64,000 nucleotides of DNA from Palaemon carinicauda (GCF_036898095.1 NC_090729.1:63390758-63454757); one strand, 5' to 3'; counted from the stretch's first letter, positions 10,159 to 23,878 are shown. The notes: generated by a model from the sequence alone, not told the origin. Made by a program: numbers and translations.

Positions 10159-12109
10159 GAGGAGCATCCCGAGTGCGGGAACAACTTTTGTAGAGTCCGT
10201 AGCAAGAGCTTCTACAGACATGAAGTGTGCAGGGCTCACGCTCGCTGCTCTGTCACCAAAGTGGTTCTCAAATATTGGGACCCGCAGGTATGTACCATTT
10301 GTGAAAGTTTGGTAAAAGAGGCTTTTGATGACCAAAAGACTCTAGAGTCTAGGGATGCAGCTAGGGATACGCTGCGTAAATGGGTCAGCGGCTTTCAAAA
10401 GAATGCTTCGGGCCCATACCTTCCTAATGCTAGGATGAGGGACTGTCTCTTCACCAGAGCTCATGACGACGCTATCATTCCCCAGACGAAACCTGAGATC
10501 CCCTTGGTTCAACTTCAGGTTCAGCAGACCAAGGAACCTGACGTTGCGGATACATTGGAGGGTATCCATTTGGACGACAACGTGTCTGTCGTCTCCGAGG
10601 AGACGGAGAAGAATCTCCTCGTAGAAGAGTTGGATCAGGAGGCAGTTGCCCCCCCTGAAGATAATGTTGATAATGCCGAAGTAGCTTCGGTTTCTTCAGC
10701 TGTAGTGGCCGAACCGGCACCGTCAACTTCCTCTCAACCACCTCAGCTCGATTCGATCACGAGCACTCTTCACTCCTTGATCTCCATGGTGCAGGACCTA
10801 CAGAAGAGGTCGTCCGAGAAGGAAGCCACCTTACGGACAGAGTTCGAGCAATTGGTATCTTCACGTTTAACCCCGAAGAAGCTGAACGTTAAGGACCTTC
10901 CCGTTTTCTCTGACGTTAACCCTTGGAGGTACGCAGACCATATGCCTATGTCAGCAGGCAAGATTTTCCTCTGGGCACTGTGCCAGTAGAGGAAATCGAA
11001 TTCTGGCCCAGTAGAGGGGCCTATCCAGATTGTTACGTCCGTCTCAGAACTGAACCCGCATCAAAAGAAGAGACGGAGCCCAAGGAGACGATTGTCCTTG
11101 AGCTTGCTATGGGACAAGCCTTATTTTCTAAGACGTTGAAAGAGAGGGCTTTCACTAGTTCAAAGGTGCCGGCTCTTAGTAAAAAACATCCATTGTTTGT
11201 TGCTGACCTCCAACGTGCTTTTCCCTTTATGGATAAAGGGTTTAAAGCAGCCTTGAAGGCTGTGAAGGCAGGGAAGCCTTGCCCCACATTAGAAGAAAGC
11301 AAGACTTTCTCCCTTGCTTTTCCATCAGACGATAAGGACTGGAAGGATGTTCATGTCACCTTCTCAGTCGGGAAGCTGGAGGCTGATATCGCTGGACGTC
11401 AGTTCAACGAAGACCTCCCGAAGCTGATAGATTTTCTCCTGAAGAGAGAACATGAGACTAAGGAACGCCTGGCTGCATCCATGTCTCTACAAACAGGGCT
11501 CGAGATGATGGCTAGCATTCCTGATACCCCGGATATGTACATGGTCTTTGCCAAGGCTCACTTGGCTACGGTAACAAAGGACCTGTACAACTTCATCAAG
11601 GCCAGAAGGGCCTGTAGGGAGTTTGTTTTTGCTTCCGCTTCTGTTAAACACGAACCTAGGAAGCTGATAGCTTCCAACATCTGGGGAAAAGACCTCTTCC
11701 CAAGTGAAGTGGTCAAGGAGGTTGTAGACAAAGCCACCTTGGAGAATAGAAATCTCCTTTCCAAGTGGGGCTTGTCTTCAAAAAGGAAATCTTCTGCTGA
11801 CGAGGGTCCTCAGCCGAAGAATAAATCTAAACGACCTCGCTTGCCCTCTCGGCCAAAGCAGCAACAGCTTCCTATGGCCACGGTGCCCCAGACGGTGGCA
11901 CAACCCACCACCATCTCTTTCAACTGGTGCCCCAAACTCTGGCATACCAGTCGCCAGTGTTCACCCCAGTTTTTGAAAGGCTGTCAACTTCTTTCAAACC
12001 AAAGTCTCGAGGTTCCTTTCGGGGTTCCTCTAGATGCCCCTTCAGAGGCAGGGGCAACAGATGTGGTCGTGGCCAAGGAGGTAGATCCTCCAGTCAGCAC
12101 TCTAAGTGA
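10159..12109 (+). pseudogene. Gag-like protein of DIRS copy A
   Basis: The N-terminal part has a Cys/His array, C-x4-C-x9-H-x2-C-x2-H-x2-C, at 10174-10245. A homologous frame in copy B starts with ATG at 24408, but the ATG is lost here. An acidic, Pro/Ser-rich middle and a short coiled-coil-like segment (LHSLISMVQDLQKR) follow. A frameshift near 10930-10980 leads into a long frame (10923 onward) with the capsid-like block shared with copy B (ARRACREFVFA, IWGKDLFP). Another shift near 11930 leads to an Arg/Gly-rich tail (GSFRGSSRCPFRGRGN...) that ends at 12109. An RG-rich basic tail is common in DIRS gag proteins and would bind RNA. Confidence 0.75.
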
Positions 12110-13949
12110 CATGCTGCCGGTAGGAGGGAGACTTCTCCATTTTCAGGATCGGTGGACCTTCGATCCTTGGGCCCATAGCCTGATCAAGAAAGGACTGGGG
12201 TGGGGTTGGAACTCAACTCCACCAAGGTTTCCTCAATTCTTCCAACCTTCAACCCCAGTTCTGGAAGAATTTGTTCAAGAATTACTGGACAAGAGAGTCA
12301 TAAGGAAAGCAAAGTCCATCAAATTTCAAGGAAGGCTATTCTCTGTTCCAAAGAAGGAATCAGAAAGGCCCAGAGTCATTCTGGACTTATCACCACTCAA
12401 CAAGTTCATTGTGAACTAGAAGTTCAGAATGCTGACGCTTCAGCACAAAAGGACCCTTCTGCCCAAACGGGCATACACAGTCTCCATAGATATGACGGAT
12501 GCTTACTGGCATGTACCAATCAACCGTCAAGTTTCCCCCTACCTAGGGTTCAAGCTCCAGAAAAGAAAATACGTTTTCAGAGGCATGCCCTTCGGTCTGA
12601 ACATTGCTCCAAGAATATTCACAAAGCTTGCGAACGCAGTCATTCGACAACTACGCCTCAAAGGGGTCCAGGTGATGGCCTACCTGGACGATTGGCTGGT
12701 GTGGGCAGCATCCAAAGAAGAATGCATGCAAGCCTTCAAAAAAGTGATTCAATTCCTAGAAAACCTAGGGTTCAAGATCAACCTGAAAAAATCTCGGCTT
12801 TCTCCGGCTCAAAAGTTTAAGTGGTTGTGAGTTCACTGGGACCTACAGTCACATTGCCTCTCTATGCCAGCAACAAAGAGGAAGGAGATAGCAAGGTCCA
12901 TCAAAAGACTTCTTCAATCTCGAAGAATATCAAGAAGACAACAGGAGAGAGTGTTGGGGTCTCTACACTTTGCCTCTTTGACAGACCCACTTTTGAGAGC
13001 GCAGTTAAAAGATTCATCAGGAGTCTTGAGAAAATACGCTTACAACGATCGAAGAGATCTACAAAGACCATTACCAAATCGTCTGCGATCCATACTCAAG
13101 CCATGGTCGGAAGCAAAGAACCTAAGAAGAAAGGTACCCTTGCAACCACCTCCACCAGCAGTCACCGTTCACACGGATGCCTCAAAGGAAGGTTGGGGAG
13201 GTCACACTCATCGTCGGAAAGTGCAGGGAACCTGGTCTCCCCTCTTCAAGTCCTTCCACATCAACTTTCTGGAAGCCATGGCAGTTTTTCTATCTCTGAA
13301 GAAACTGAGACTTCGCTGCTTAATCCATATTCGTCTGGTTTTAGACAGCGAAGTGATAATGAGATGCATAAATCGACAGGGTTCAAGATCGCCTCAACTA
13401 AATCAACTGATGTAGGCCATCTTTCATCTAACCAAGAAGATGAGGTGGCACTTTTCAGCAGTCCACCTCCAAGGATTCCGCAATGTGACAGCAGATGCTC
13501 TATCCAGGATCAACCCGATAGAGTCCGAATGGTCCCTAGATGCAGGATCATTCTCCTTCATATTGAACAAAGTCCCAGGACTGCAAGTAGATCTCTTCGC
13601 AACGAGCGACAACAAGAAGCTATCCCGGTATGTAGCCCCGTACGAGGATCCTCTAGCGGAAGCAACGGACATGATGTCCTTGTATTGGAACAGATGGTCC
13701 AGGATTTACCTGTTCCCACCAACCAATCTGTTGTTGAAAGCCCTCGACAAATTAAGATCCTTTCGGGGGAGGGCAGCAATAGAGGCCCAAAAGTGGCCAG
13801 GCAGTGTCTGGTTCCCTCTGATAACAGGACTACGCCTGAAGCTGATCCCGTTGCCGGAACCAGTTCTAACTCAGCAAGTGCAGAAATCTACTATTTACGC
13901 TTCATCAGAGAAAACCCATAACCTTCATCTCATGATTTTCTTACCCTAG
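12110..13949 (+). pseudogene. Reverse transcriptase, RNase H and methyltransferase-like ORF, DIRS copy A
   Basis: One frame runs through the whole region with in-frame stops at 12417, 12828 and 13413. RT motifs are FDPWAHSLIKKGLGWGW (12160), RPRVILDLSPLNKFI (12370), SIDMTDAYWHVPI (12484), MPFGLNIAPRIFTKL and the catalytic YLDDWLVWA at 12681. RNase H shows TVHTDASKEGWGG near 13165 and a later FRNVTADALSR. The part after 13560 (VDLFATSDNKKLSRYVAPYE) is the methyltransferase-like domain that follows RNase H in DIRS elements. YLDD in place of YxDD variants is normal for DIRS. Only scattered stops prevent translation, so this copy is moderately young. Confidence 0.88.
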
Positions 13950-14911
13950 CGGTTAAGAAAAGGTTCGGGATTTCTGCAGACAGTGTTAACTTCTTAGAAG
14001 AATATAAGTCGAAGTCAACAAGAAGACAATACGAGTCTTCCTGGAAGAAATGGGTAGCCTTTGTTAAGGCGAAGAAGCTGCAAGAGATTTTGACGGACTT
14101 CTGTTTGTCCTTCTTCATCCATCTTAACGGACAAGGATTAGCGGCTAATACAAATACTACTTGTAAGTCTGCATTGGCTAGGCCGATTCTATAGGCCTTC
14201 CAGGTGGACTTTTCCAATGAAATCTTCAACAAGATTCCAAAAGCCTGCACAAAACTTCGACCTGCAGCCCCTCCAAAGCCCATTTCATGGTCCTTGGATA
14301 AGGTTCTTCATCTGGCTTCAACTTTGAACAATGAAGATTACTCGCTGAAAGACTTGACTCAGAAGGTAATATTTTTATTTGCACTACCCTCAGGAGCCAG
14401 AGTTAGTGAAATAGTGGCCCTCTCGAGGGATGATGGCCACATTCAGTTTACAACAAATGGAGATCTGAATCTCTTTCCGGATCCGACGTTTCTCGCCAAG
14501 AACAAGCTGCCTACTAAGAGATGGGGTCCCTGGAGAATCTGCCCTCTGAAGGAAGAAGCATCCCTCTGTCCAGTGGAATGCCTAAAGGTCTATCTTCGTA
14601 GAACTTCAGACTTTAAGGGAGGTCAGCTTTTCAGGGGAGAGACTTCTGGTTCGACGTTATCCTTGAGACAGATAAGGGCGAAAATCACATACTTTATTCG
14701 CAGAGCGGATCCTGACAGTACACCTGCAGGTCACGATCCAAGAAAAGTTGCCTCATCTCTAAACTTCTTTCAGACTATGTCGTTTGAAAACCTGCGTGCC
14801 TATACTGGATGAAAGTCTTCCAGGGTATTCTTTAAGCACTACGCGAAGCAATTACAGGAAATCAAATTTTATGTGGTAGCCGCAGGTAGTGTAATAAAAC
14901 CTGCTGCTTGA
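13830..14911 (+). pseudogene. Tyrosine recombinase (YR) ORF, DIRS copy A
   Basis: This ORF overlaps the end of the RT ORF in another frame, as in known DIRS elements. The N-terminal core-binding part contains EEYKSKSTRRQYESSWKKW (about 14005). The catalytic domain has the Arg in SGARVSEIVALSR (14399), the HxxR motif in GHDPRKVASSLNFF (14732-14743), and the nucleophile Tyr in RVFFKHYAKQ (14840). Stops occur at 13919 (TAA), 14192 (TAG) and 14810 (TGA). The last is at a position that reads Trp in related proteins, just before the Tyr. The enzyme would integrate a circular double-stranded cDNA. Confidence 0.85.
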
Positions 14912-15751
14912 TTACTGCGAAGGGCAGTACACTAATTGGGACTTTAGTGAAGGGTGTACATGATAGACTTAGGTATATCATGATAAGTATTGTGTTGTTA
15001 AGGACACTGTGAACTGTTTTATCTAGCTAGGTGACCTCAAGCATAATAATTTGACACAAGTGCCACCATTTTATGTGCTTAGTGTTCCTGGTAATAACAT
15101 TATGCAGTGAAATATTTTATTTTTTTGAGTGGCTTTTGTTCCTCTTTCAGATAAACCTTATTTTTTTTGTTATTACTGTTATGCTTTTTATGCAATATGT
15201 TTAGCATAAATATACTAATTTCAATCATGATTTCTGTGTTTCTTGTAAATAAACAATAGGAGGAATCTTTACGTCTCTTTCGCCTCAAGATTTTATAGAT
15301 CATGTATATCAGAGCATCCTTGATCCTCTTAAGGACTTTGCAAGACTAAAGTCGTCTTTACCATGCAAACAGGTAAGTTTGGTTGTACTATGTCTATATT
15401 ACTGTTTTATGATTCCTACATGAACATAAACCTATCTGTCTAGATCCGGACCTGGGAGGTACAGTATTCTATTCATTATCTATTGGTACAAACTATGCTT
15501 TACGTATATAAAGACACGATATATTTCTGCTTGCTAATTGTTCTTTCGAACTCACAATTTTCCAGTTTTCTCCTAGAGTCTATATAGACTTTTCCCTGTA
15601 GGGGGCAGGATGAGCTGGCATATGGTATGCTCAGTTGATTGATGTATTACGGTAACATCAAGTGTCTTTGGTCTTATTGACCAAATAGGAAATAGTTAAT
15701 TCGAGATAACGGCACTATTATAAATCCACAGATACATTAATGCTCTGGTAG
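14912..15751 (+). other. 3' untranslated region of DIRS copy A
   Basis: AT-rich, non-coding. A patch just before the internal complementary region ('aaatccacagatacattaat.ctctgg', 15725) is shared with copy B (29398). Nothing else is recognised. Confidence 0.5.
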
Positions 15752-15847
15752 ACTTCCATCAGCATGACATGGCCTAAGCCCAAAAAACGGATTTTGAGTG
15801 AAGTGAAAAATCTATTTTTGGGTGAAAGAGCCATGTCGTCCTTATGG
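15752..15847 (-). repeat. Internal complementary region of DIRS copy A
   Basis: The first half (cttccatcag..tgacatggcc..agcccaaaaa) is the complement of the outer left terminus. The second half (gagtgaagtgaaaaatctat then 'tttttgggtgaaagagccat') is the complement of the outer right terminus. This fused complement of both ends is the hallmark of DIRS elements and is thought to template the circular junction. Confidence 0.85.
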
Positions 15848-15951
15848 ACCCACCCTCCTTTAGTAAAAGGATATGAATCCCTCCCTTTGGTACTGTATCT
15901 GCAACACCTACGAAGCTACAAAGAATGGATTGGTGGCGCCTCGCGGTGGTG

Positions 15952-16699
<748 letters not shown>

Positions 16700-16703
16700 C
16701 TAC

Positions 16704-16715
16704 TGGTGACCCCGG
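16704..16715 (+). other. Primer binding site, tRNA-Trp type
   Basis: tggtgaccccgg follows the LTR after about four bases. It is the same type of site as at 1097 and matches the tRNA-Trp 3' end better. Confidence 0.7.
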
Positions 16716-16856
16716 AGATGTTGGAAACACATAGCAGTTTTGGCTTGCCATTCACGGACTAATTACGGCGGCGTTTCCTTTATATATCTCCTTTTGCCAG
16801 TAATGTTTAACAACGTCTTTTGTCTTTATCCCACTTAGTTTCTTGAAGCAGCAACG

Positions 16857-17450
16857 GTGAGTATATCTGACATAAACAGCTCACGCCCTAGCCCCGATCC
16901 ATCAACTGACTATGACGATACCGCTCAGCCCATCGTGCCAAGCAACCACTCAGCTGCCACCGTTCTCACAACACAACACTTCCTCCTAGTTTCTGAGGGC
17001 GGTCGTATTCTTCAGGGTGACCAAGCTAATCGACCGCTGCGCCAAAGTTGACATCGTCCTAGTCTCCATCCCTGAGGAGGTATTCGACAAGATCTCCTCA
17101 TGGCTCGACCCCCACTCTGGTCAGGCGGCCTACAAAGACCTGCGAACCAAACTAATCAATATATGCTCGCTTTCCATCTCGGCAAGGGCACAGAAGGTCC
17201 TTGATCTCAAAAAGAGAGGTTGTCAGAAGAGCAGTCAAATCCTTCCTCTTGAACGTCCACGGACAAGATGATTGGGTGATGATTGACAGATTAAAACCTG
17301 CGTACCTTGAAAGCAACAAGGAGATCACCGCGGGCCTCGGTAGACCCAGGACTCCACCAGAGAGCAAATTATCCACCAGACAGGAGAAAACCATGCAACG
17401 ACAAGGGAAAACGATTCCTCAGAAGCAGAGCAACCTTCCCTTCCACTGAA
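16857..17450 (+). pseudogene. Gag start fused to integrase C-terminus
   Basis: The first part (16857-17220, with one frameshift near 17020) reads like a CsRn1 gag N-terminus (VSIPEEVFDKISSWLDPH). After about 17240, in another frame, the text switches to the integrase C-terminal signature (NVHGQDDWVMIDRLKPAYL at about 17251-17310). The equivalent integrase end occurs in worn form near 4800 in the other CsRn1-type element. About 3.3 kb is missing between the two parts. No product is expected. Confidence 0.75.
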
Positions 17451-17540
17451 GCACCAGAGGGGAATTACGTCGCCCTCCACAATACAGGGATTGATCGCAT
17501 CAACCATCTCCGATGCCAGCTGTCTGGGCGGGGGAGTACT

Positions 17541-17857
17541 TGTAAGGACATCATCTTACCTACTGTGTTTTCTCCCCTGGACTCTTTTCTGTATATTGTA
17601 ACTTTATTATTTATTCCACACAGTGGATTTTTGTATAACAATGTTGCGCTCTTTGAGAGTATTATTTTCATGTATTGCATATTTCATTAAGTTACTGCCT
17701 TCGTATTCATAATTTATATTTGAATGAAAACACAATTGATTTTGGCAGTTCGAGATGTTTCCCTCCCAGGCTACTTATCCGTCCGCACTCTCTAATACAG
17801 TGATTGTTGCATATTCAGTAAATTGTCAGTCTCTCTCTGCTTGTCTTGTTGTCCTCA
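17541..17857 (+). repeat. 3' LTR of the internally deleted element
   Basis: It starts tgtaaggacatcatcttacc after a purine tract and ends gtcctca. It pairs with 16379-16699. Confidence 0.85.
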
Positions 17858-20800
17858 CAAGTTTGTTTCTTTCAACCACTTCCCTCCAAAATGAGATAAC
17901 ATTACCCAAGCAACTCTTTAGGCTATTGCTAGATTCCAATCACATTCCATTTATTTTGCAAGTAATCTAAGGCATTGAATATTGACCCATTCCTGACCGC
18001 AGTTGGGGAAATAGACTTTCTAATGGAATGTAGCTTTGGATGGATTCAAATGCTTTATTACCCTTTATATATTTTCCAGTAACCTGAATTTGGTCTATGA
18101 CTTCAATTAAAAAAGATCTACATCTTTGCATAATATATTTTATTTAAGGATTATCTAAAGAACACAGATGCAATTAAAATTCTAGAATTCATAAACTAAG
18201 ACCATTGCTTCACAAGGCCAAATATTCTTCCAAATCTTTAGACAATGAAGATACTCACCAGAATATTTTGACAAATGCCTTTGATTGAGCACTTTATGCA
18301 TGATAAGATTTTGATACATCTGAATAAGATCTCCTGATTTTGGATACATCTGTCAATGGACATTTTGATTGAGTTTAACTACTTTCACAAAGGTTCCTCT
18401 AATAAATAGAAAATGTAAATTATTCTCATAATTTTTTCAGGCATCAACTAGAGAGATAGCTGCGAGTCCAGCTTAAGCTTGATCGTTTCTTGAAGTTTCT
18501 GCAACCTCACCATCAATGTGAGTTAAGGATTTGAGTGTTGGGGGAGCCTGTAGATCTGCTTGCTGATTTAAGATGATCAATGGTCTATCTTTTCTCTATG
18601 CAAGTATGTGTGTTTTATTATATCTTACTTTTATGATCGTAGTAAAATCTTTTCCACTAATAAATTGTCAAACCTGAATCAAATATTAAAAGTGTCTACT
18701 TATCAAAGCATAATATTTACTGCAAATCCAAAATTTTTCCTTGTGCAGAGTTTATGAGGTATGTATGATAGCGGCCATGCACCTGCATGTATGACAACGG
18801 CCGGCAAAGAATACGGCAGGGAAACGAGGTTCACAGGGGTGCGTTATCCCCCCACTGTTAAGTAAGTAGGTAAGGATACAGCTTATAGGTACGGTTACGT
18901 GGGGAAGTTTAGGTTAGTTGGTGTTCTTGTGCAGAGGTTTATCGCAAAATGTACAGAGTTTATGTAATACAGCGGCAACATTTTATGGACGACTAGAAAA
19001 TAAGAAGAATGAGATTCCGGATATGAAACGAGGATGCTGGGATGGTATACGAAGGCTCTTTGCTGTTGTATGGAGCCTTCATGTTCTCCAGAGTGTCGTT
19101 GCCATCCAGGATGTTTTCCACCTCTTTAGCAAATCGTGTGAAAAATTTGTGGAGTGTCTTCTTTTTGTCGTTACATAGTTGCACAGTTATTTGTGAAGTC
19201 TTACCCTCTTAAGTCTCAATTTTTGTCATTGATGATGTTTCAGTGTTTCCCATAAAGACAAATTTACAAATCCCGGATCCCTCCTTACTTTGTTTGGTGT
19301 TTCCTATAATTCTCTGTTTTGTCAAAAGTTATTCATTCTGTCCATCACCTTTCCGAAGTCACTGCTTCAATTGTGTTAATGAATATTTTTATTGAATAAT
19401 ATATCTTCCCTCCTTGGCGGACCATTTCCTTCAACACTGGCACATATTCGGTTAGGAAGGGAAAATTCCCTTACCTCCGCCATTTTCCTGTTGGCTTCTT
19501 CTCCTTTGAGCTAATGTTCGTTGCTGCCCTTGTTTTCTGAGGTATTTGTTTTATTCTGCCAGTATATCCTCATTCCCCTCTCCTTTTTCATAGTCTACTT
19601 CTGAATATATAGCTGCTCCTCATAGTGGTGTATCTCACCTATTTCATATGCCTCGATCGTCAAAACTAATACACGTTCCTCGTAATTAAATTTGTTCACT
19701 TTTTCGAGTAACAGTTTATTTTTTCATCACTAAAAATTTTTTTTTTTTTAAGTAAAGTTTCACTTTAATCCCACCGCTACGCTACCATCAGTTGTCACAC
19801 ACTATGTGGTTATCATATGTCAAGAATTTCAGTGTGACAGACAATACGTGTGAGACTTTGTGGGGTCAGAAGGAGTCACTCTTCAGAAAAGAAAATATTT
19901 TTGTAATATGTCTCAGAGGTAAATACGTTTTTCAATTTAATATGCTAAAGTATATCGAATAATATCTCAGTCTTTGTGAAGAAGAGGGGAATGAGAATCA
20001 CTATTTTAATAGTTCATAATAAAGGTGCACGAGGACACAAATCGGCAATAATGTGGACCAGATCTTGAGGCCAGCTCTAACTGATTCTAAGTGATAGTCC
20101 CTCTTGGAGAGAGTTCTTATTTTAATTTATGGTGTGGGCTCTCGTGAACCCATCAGGTTTTTCGAGGTGGGAGCAAAGCCATTGAAGTTGACGGCTTTCA
20201 TTCTAACTCGACATGGGCCATTGGCCTTACTCTCTCTTTCACATTGACCTGGGATTAGAAAAAATTGCTCCGCTCTTTCGTTCCTATTGTATTAAAGCCA
20301 ACACTTCTTGTTGGCACGGGCCTTTCCCTTGGTTTACTGCTCCTCTGATTACTCCTCTGTTTCAGCAGTCATTGCAAGTTGCACTATGAGTATTGGCCAT
20401 GTGTCATGTAATTTAAGAAACTTTATTTACCTAATAAAATATCAGGTAACTTTATGATACTTAAATTTTAATTATATGAATTATATAATTTTCCTATTTG
20501 TTATCTTATGTTTCAGCCATTCCTGACAATGAATAATATGTAAAATTCCTGTTCATTTTTCTTAACATCCCTAGCCAGATACGGTAATAACAATTATTAG
20601 AGATCCTAGCGGGCACTGGGCTGTGGATGGGGAAACACCAATAACGAGTGATTTTCAGCAATAATGATGATTAGAAGCACATAATAAACACAAGATAACT
20701 AGAAGGAAAACTTTATTGTTATGTAAGTGGCGGGAAGTTAAAGCATCATAGCTATCTAGAATTTGAATAAGGTCCTTTAAATGGTTTTTGCTGTGCCGTG

Positions 20801-21155
20801 GTATACTTCGGTTACAAATAAACACCTCGTTACTGCTAGGTTCTGGGAAGCAGTATATGGATGAGCTGCGTACGCCAACCATGGGGGTCATTAGTTTGAT
20901 AATATTCTTTTACTTTACCATGAGCAGAAATAACTACATAATGAACTGCGATTGTTTTAACGGTAGTCGTTCTAGAACTGAAGTGGATTTGTATTTAATC
21001 AGATGGTCTTACAAGTATTAACTTATGCATCAGAAACTTGCAGCCTTAGAACATAGGCTAGTTATAACTCAAGTGGCTATTGAAAGAATAATGACGTGAA
21101 TAACACTGGGAGAGAAAAAGAGCAACATCGATACTAGGAGAGAGAACTATTATTA
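17858..21155. other. Anonymous AT-rich DNA
   Basis: About 3.3 kb with only short open frames. None shows a motif I recognise on either strand. A short GC-richer patch lies at 18760-18860. The open frame at 18918-19178 and its complement have no recognisable domain. Confidence 0.5.
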
Positions 21156-21487
21156 TTTTTGGGCTCTAGCCATGTCGTCCTGATGGAAGTTCCTTTAAGT
21201 AGCTTCCTAAGTGATGTATGTACTACAGTGATATTCCCAGAGAATTTTACCTTTATGTATCTAGAATTCTAAATCCTGGCGTGAATATCCTTAAATTTTC
21301 TCTCAAGGATATCGCATATCAGAGGACATATTCTTGACACGCCACATAGCAATCTGCACCTCTAATAGTGTTCATACTTCGAGGGGGGTGTGGCAGAATA
21401 GAAGGGGAGCCGTATCAAGGTTACCCCCGTTCTCGTACTACTATTGAGTATGACAACAGCACCATTTCCAATATGGCGGACATTCCT
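21156..21487 (-). repeat. Left inverted terminal repeat of DIRS copy B
   Basis: The complement of 29610-29950. Shared blocks include 'aaggatatcgcat', 'cacgccacatagcaatctgc' and 'tggcggacattcc'. It is longer than in copy A by a segment reaching 'catttccaatatggcgg'. Confidence 0.88.
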
Positions 21488-22649
21488 TATTTTGTAGCGA
21501 TTTCGCTCGGTGGTGTTCCTAGTTGATCTAACTTTTTCAATTGTTTTGCAAGGATTATAATTATGCTTTCTCCATTGTCTTCCGCCTCTGGAAAGTTGAG
21601 TATCGGGTCTTTACAATGAGTATATTTTAGCTCCTGTTTCACAGTGAAATTAGAGTAATTTATTGTGCCCAGGAGCTAGGCCTGTTACTGGAGGCGCCAT
21701 GGGCGCTGTCGTTCGTTATGCATGTGTTATTTAGTTAATAGAACGACTTTCTGGTTTTAAATAGCATTAATTAATTAATTAATTATGTAAGCTATTTAGG
21801 CAAATTATACTTGTAAAGATATTTATAATGTGCATAATTTCCCTTTCCATGTCGATGGTATAGTTAGAGTTTCGGTGAGTTAGGTAACCGAGATCTCGAC
21901 TCGCCTAGGTAACCTAATATAGGTGTTTTATTATACGTTCAGACATTTCCCTGGTTACCCTCGTGTATTGTTTTTCAATTCAAGTGGATATAGATATCTC
22001 CAAGAATTGTATGAATCATTACACATCTCCATGGAGATTTAAGGTTAATCTATCCTTCCCTCTGAGCGTAGCTTCAGGCCACAACCCTAGTGGGTCGTGC
22101 CCTGAATTTTATTCAGACATGACTAGCCTAGGGTTTTTCTGTCTCTTCCCTTAACCGCAGGTTGTGGTATACCAGCAGGTTTTGGGATTCAGTCAGAATC
22201 TCAGAGTATTTAGTCTTGTGTCAGCGACCTGCCGGCAGGGTGAATAGGTTGTAGGATACCATTATTCCCCTGCTGGCTAGGCTGCCGACATTGGGGACTA
22301 GCCCTCACTAGCCGCACTTGAAGTGGTGGTAGGATACCATCTTCTCCTTGTGGTCTAGAAGACTAGTCCTGTGCACGCAGCCTCCTAGGCTGAAGAATAG
22401 TATTCCTCTTTTGCCTAGGATGGCGGCAGCACTGGAAGTCTTTTTCTCCCTTGTTGAGAGGAGGTGGCAATGCCGCCGTCCCCTTAACTGTATTGGCAAT
22501 CTCTAGGTTGGAGAACTGAGTCTCTCCTGTCACCTAGGATACCGCCGATACTGAAACAGAGTTTCTTTAAGGTGTGGTAGGACTGACAACTTAGTCAGCT
22601 CCTTCCACACCTTATGCAGGACCCTGTTCCCTCCCCTTCTGTCCACTTT

Positions 22650-23170
22650 ATGATGGCCGAGCTATTGTCTTTCACTGGGCCGGCGTCCTGCAACCTTATC
22701 ATTGCCGGTGGGTTGCCGGGGCCAGCCAGACTCCCTCTCTACAGCCGTTGTCCAGCTTCGAGTAGCTATGTTAGGGGTAGGCAGCCATGACAACTGCCGG
22801 CGGCCATGTTGAATGTCGGTGACCATGTGTCTTTCAACTGCCGGCGGCCATGACGGCTGCTGGCGGCAATGCATACTGCCGGTAGACACATCATCTGTTG
22901 GCAACTATGGTCTCTGCTGGTGGCTGGCGACTGCCGGCAGCCAAGATGGCTGCTGGTGGCTGGCGGCTGCAGGCAGCCATGATATCTGTTAGTGGGAAGT
23001 CCCTTCTGTCCCAAAGGTTCTTCAGCTCTCCCTTGGACTGCTAGCCACAGGTTCTGTTGCTGGAGTACTGCCGGCCAGACCGGCACAGATAGGTGCCGAC
23101 TCAGACGGCAGCACGCCGACTGTACTGGTACTGCCAGAGGCTAGCCTGCCGGCAGTGTATTGGCGGTACC
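22650..23170. repeat. Irregular GC-rich repeat in the DIRS leader
   Basis: Repeated blocks like 'ctgccggcggccatgacggc' and 'tgctggtggctggcggctgc', degenerate and of uneven length. It is the counterpart of the 9541-9770 minisatellite of copy A. Confidence 0.7.
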
Positions 23171-23877
23171 TTGCTGGCAATAGTACTGTGGCTGGATGGA
23201 AGCCTGAATGGAACATTCTCCCCTTCCATTTGAACCTTCTTTCTGGAGAAAGGCAGTAAAATTAGACTTTTACATCCTTAGTTACTGTATACATACACAG
23301 TAAGGAGTAGCCTTTACTCCATGCTATCTCTCTCTCTTTTAGCTAGCGTGCTGCATATGCCGGGTAAGATCTAGCTATGCCGGCGACATGCCGGCTGGAC
23401 TACGATATATGCTATACAGGTAGCCAGTATACCTCCAGTATAGAATATACTGCCGATAGAAAACTACTATATATATTATACTAGTAATTATTTCCAATAT
23501 ATAATGGGTGTCCTTACACAGGTATTTGCTGAGCCCAATCCCATATTGAAAGAATATAATTTCTTTAATATTATGATTAGAAATCAGATTTTTGATTACC
23601 CTACAATATTAAATATTTTCAAGGCTGGGGTGTTACACTCCTAATCCTTAAACGGTAGAGCCTTTATCCTTAAGTCTCCCTGATCAGGAAACTCTATGAT
23701 TTAATATTGTAAGGAAGGCCACGGTAAATAGGTTGGGTGGGATAAACAAATATATGTCTTTATTTTTCCCTAGTCCAGTTGGCGTCATGCCAGCTGGACC
23801 GCGCTGTCAAATGCTTGCTACAAAGGCAGAATACTGGCTGAACTACAGTATATAATTGTACAGTAGCCAGTAATTTG

Positions 23878-23878
<1 letters not shown>

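Noticed and set aside
12821..13921. 366-codon open frame overlapping the DIRS RT/RNase H
   Set aside because: Most of it is a shadow of the RT frame (Ser/Arg/Gln-rich composition). Only its last part belongs to the tyrosine-recombinase ORF.
18918..19178. 86-codon open frame and its complement
   Set aside because: Both strands are open in the same place and neither matches a family I recognise; not enough to call a gene.
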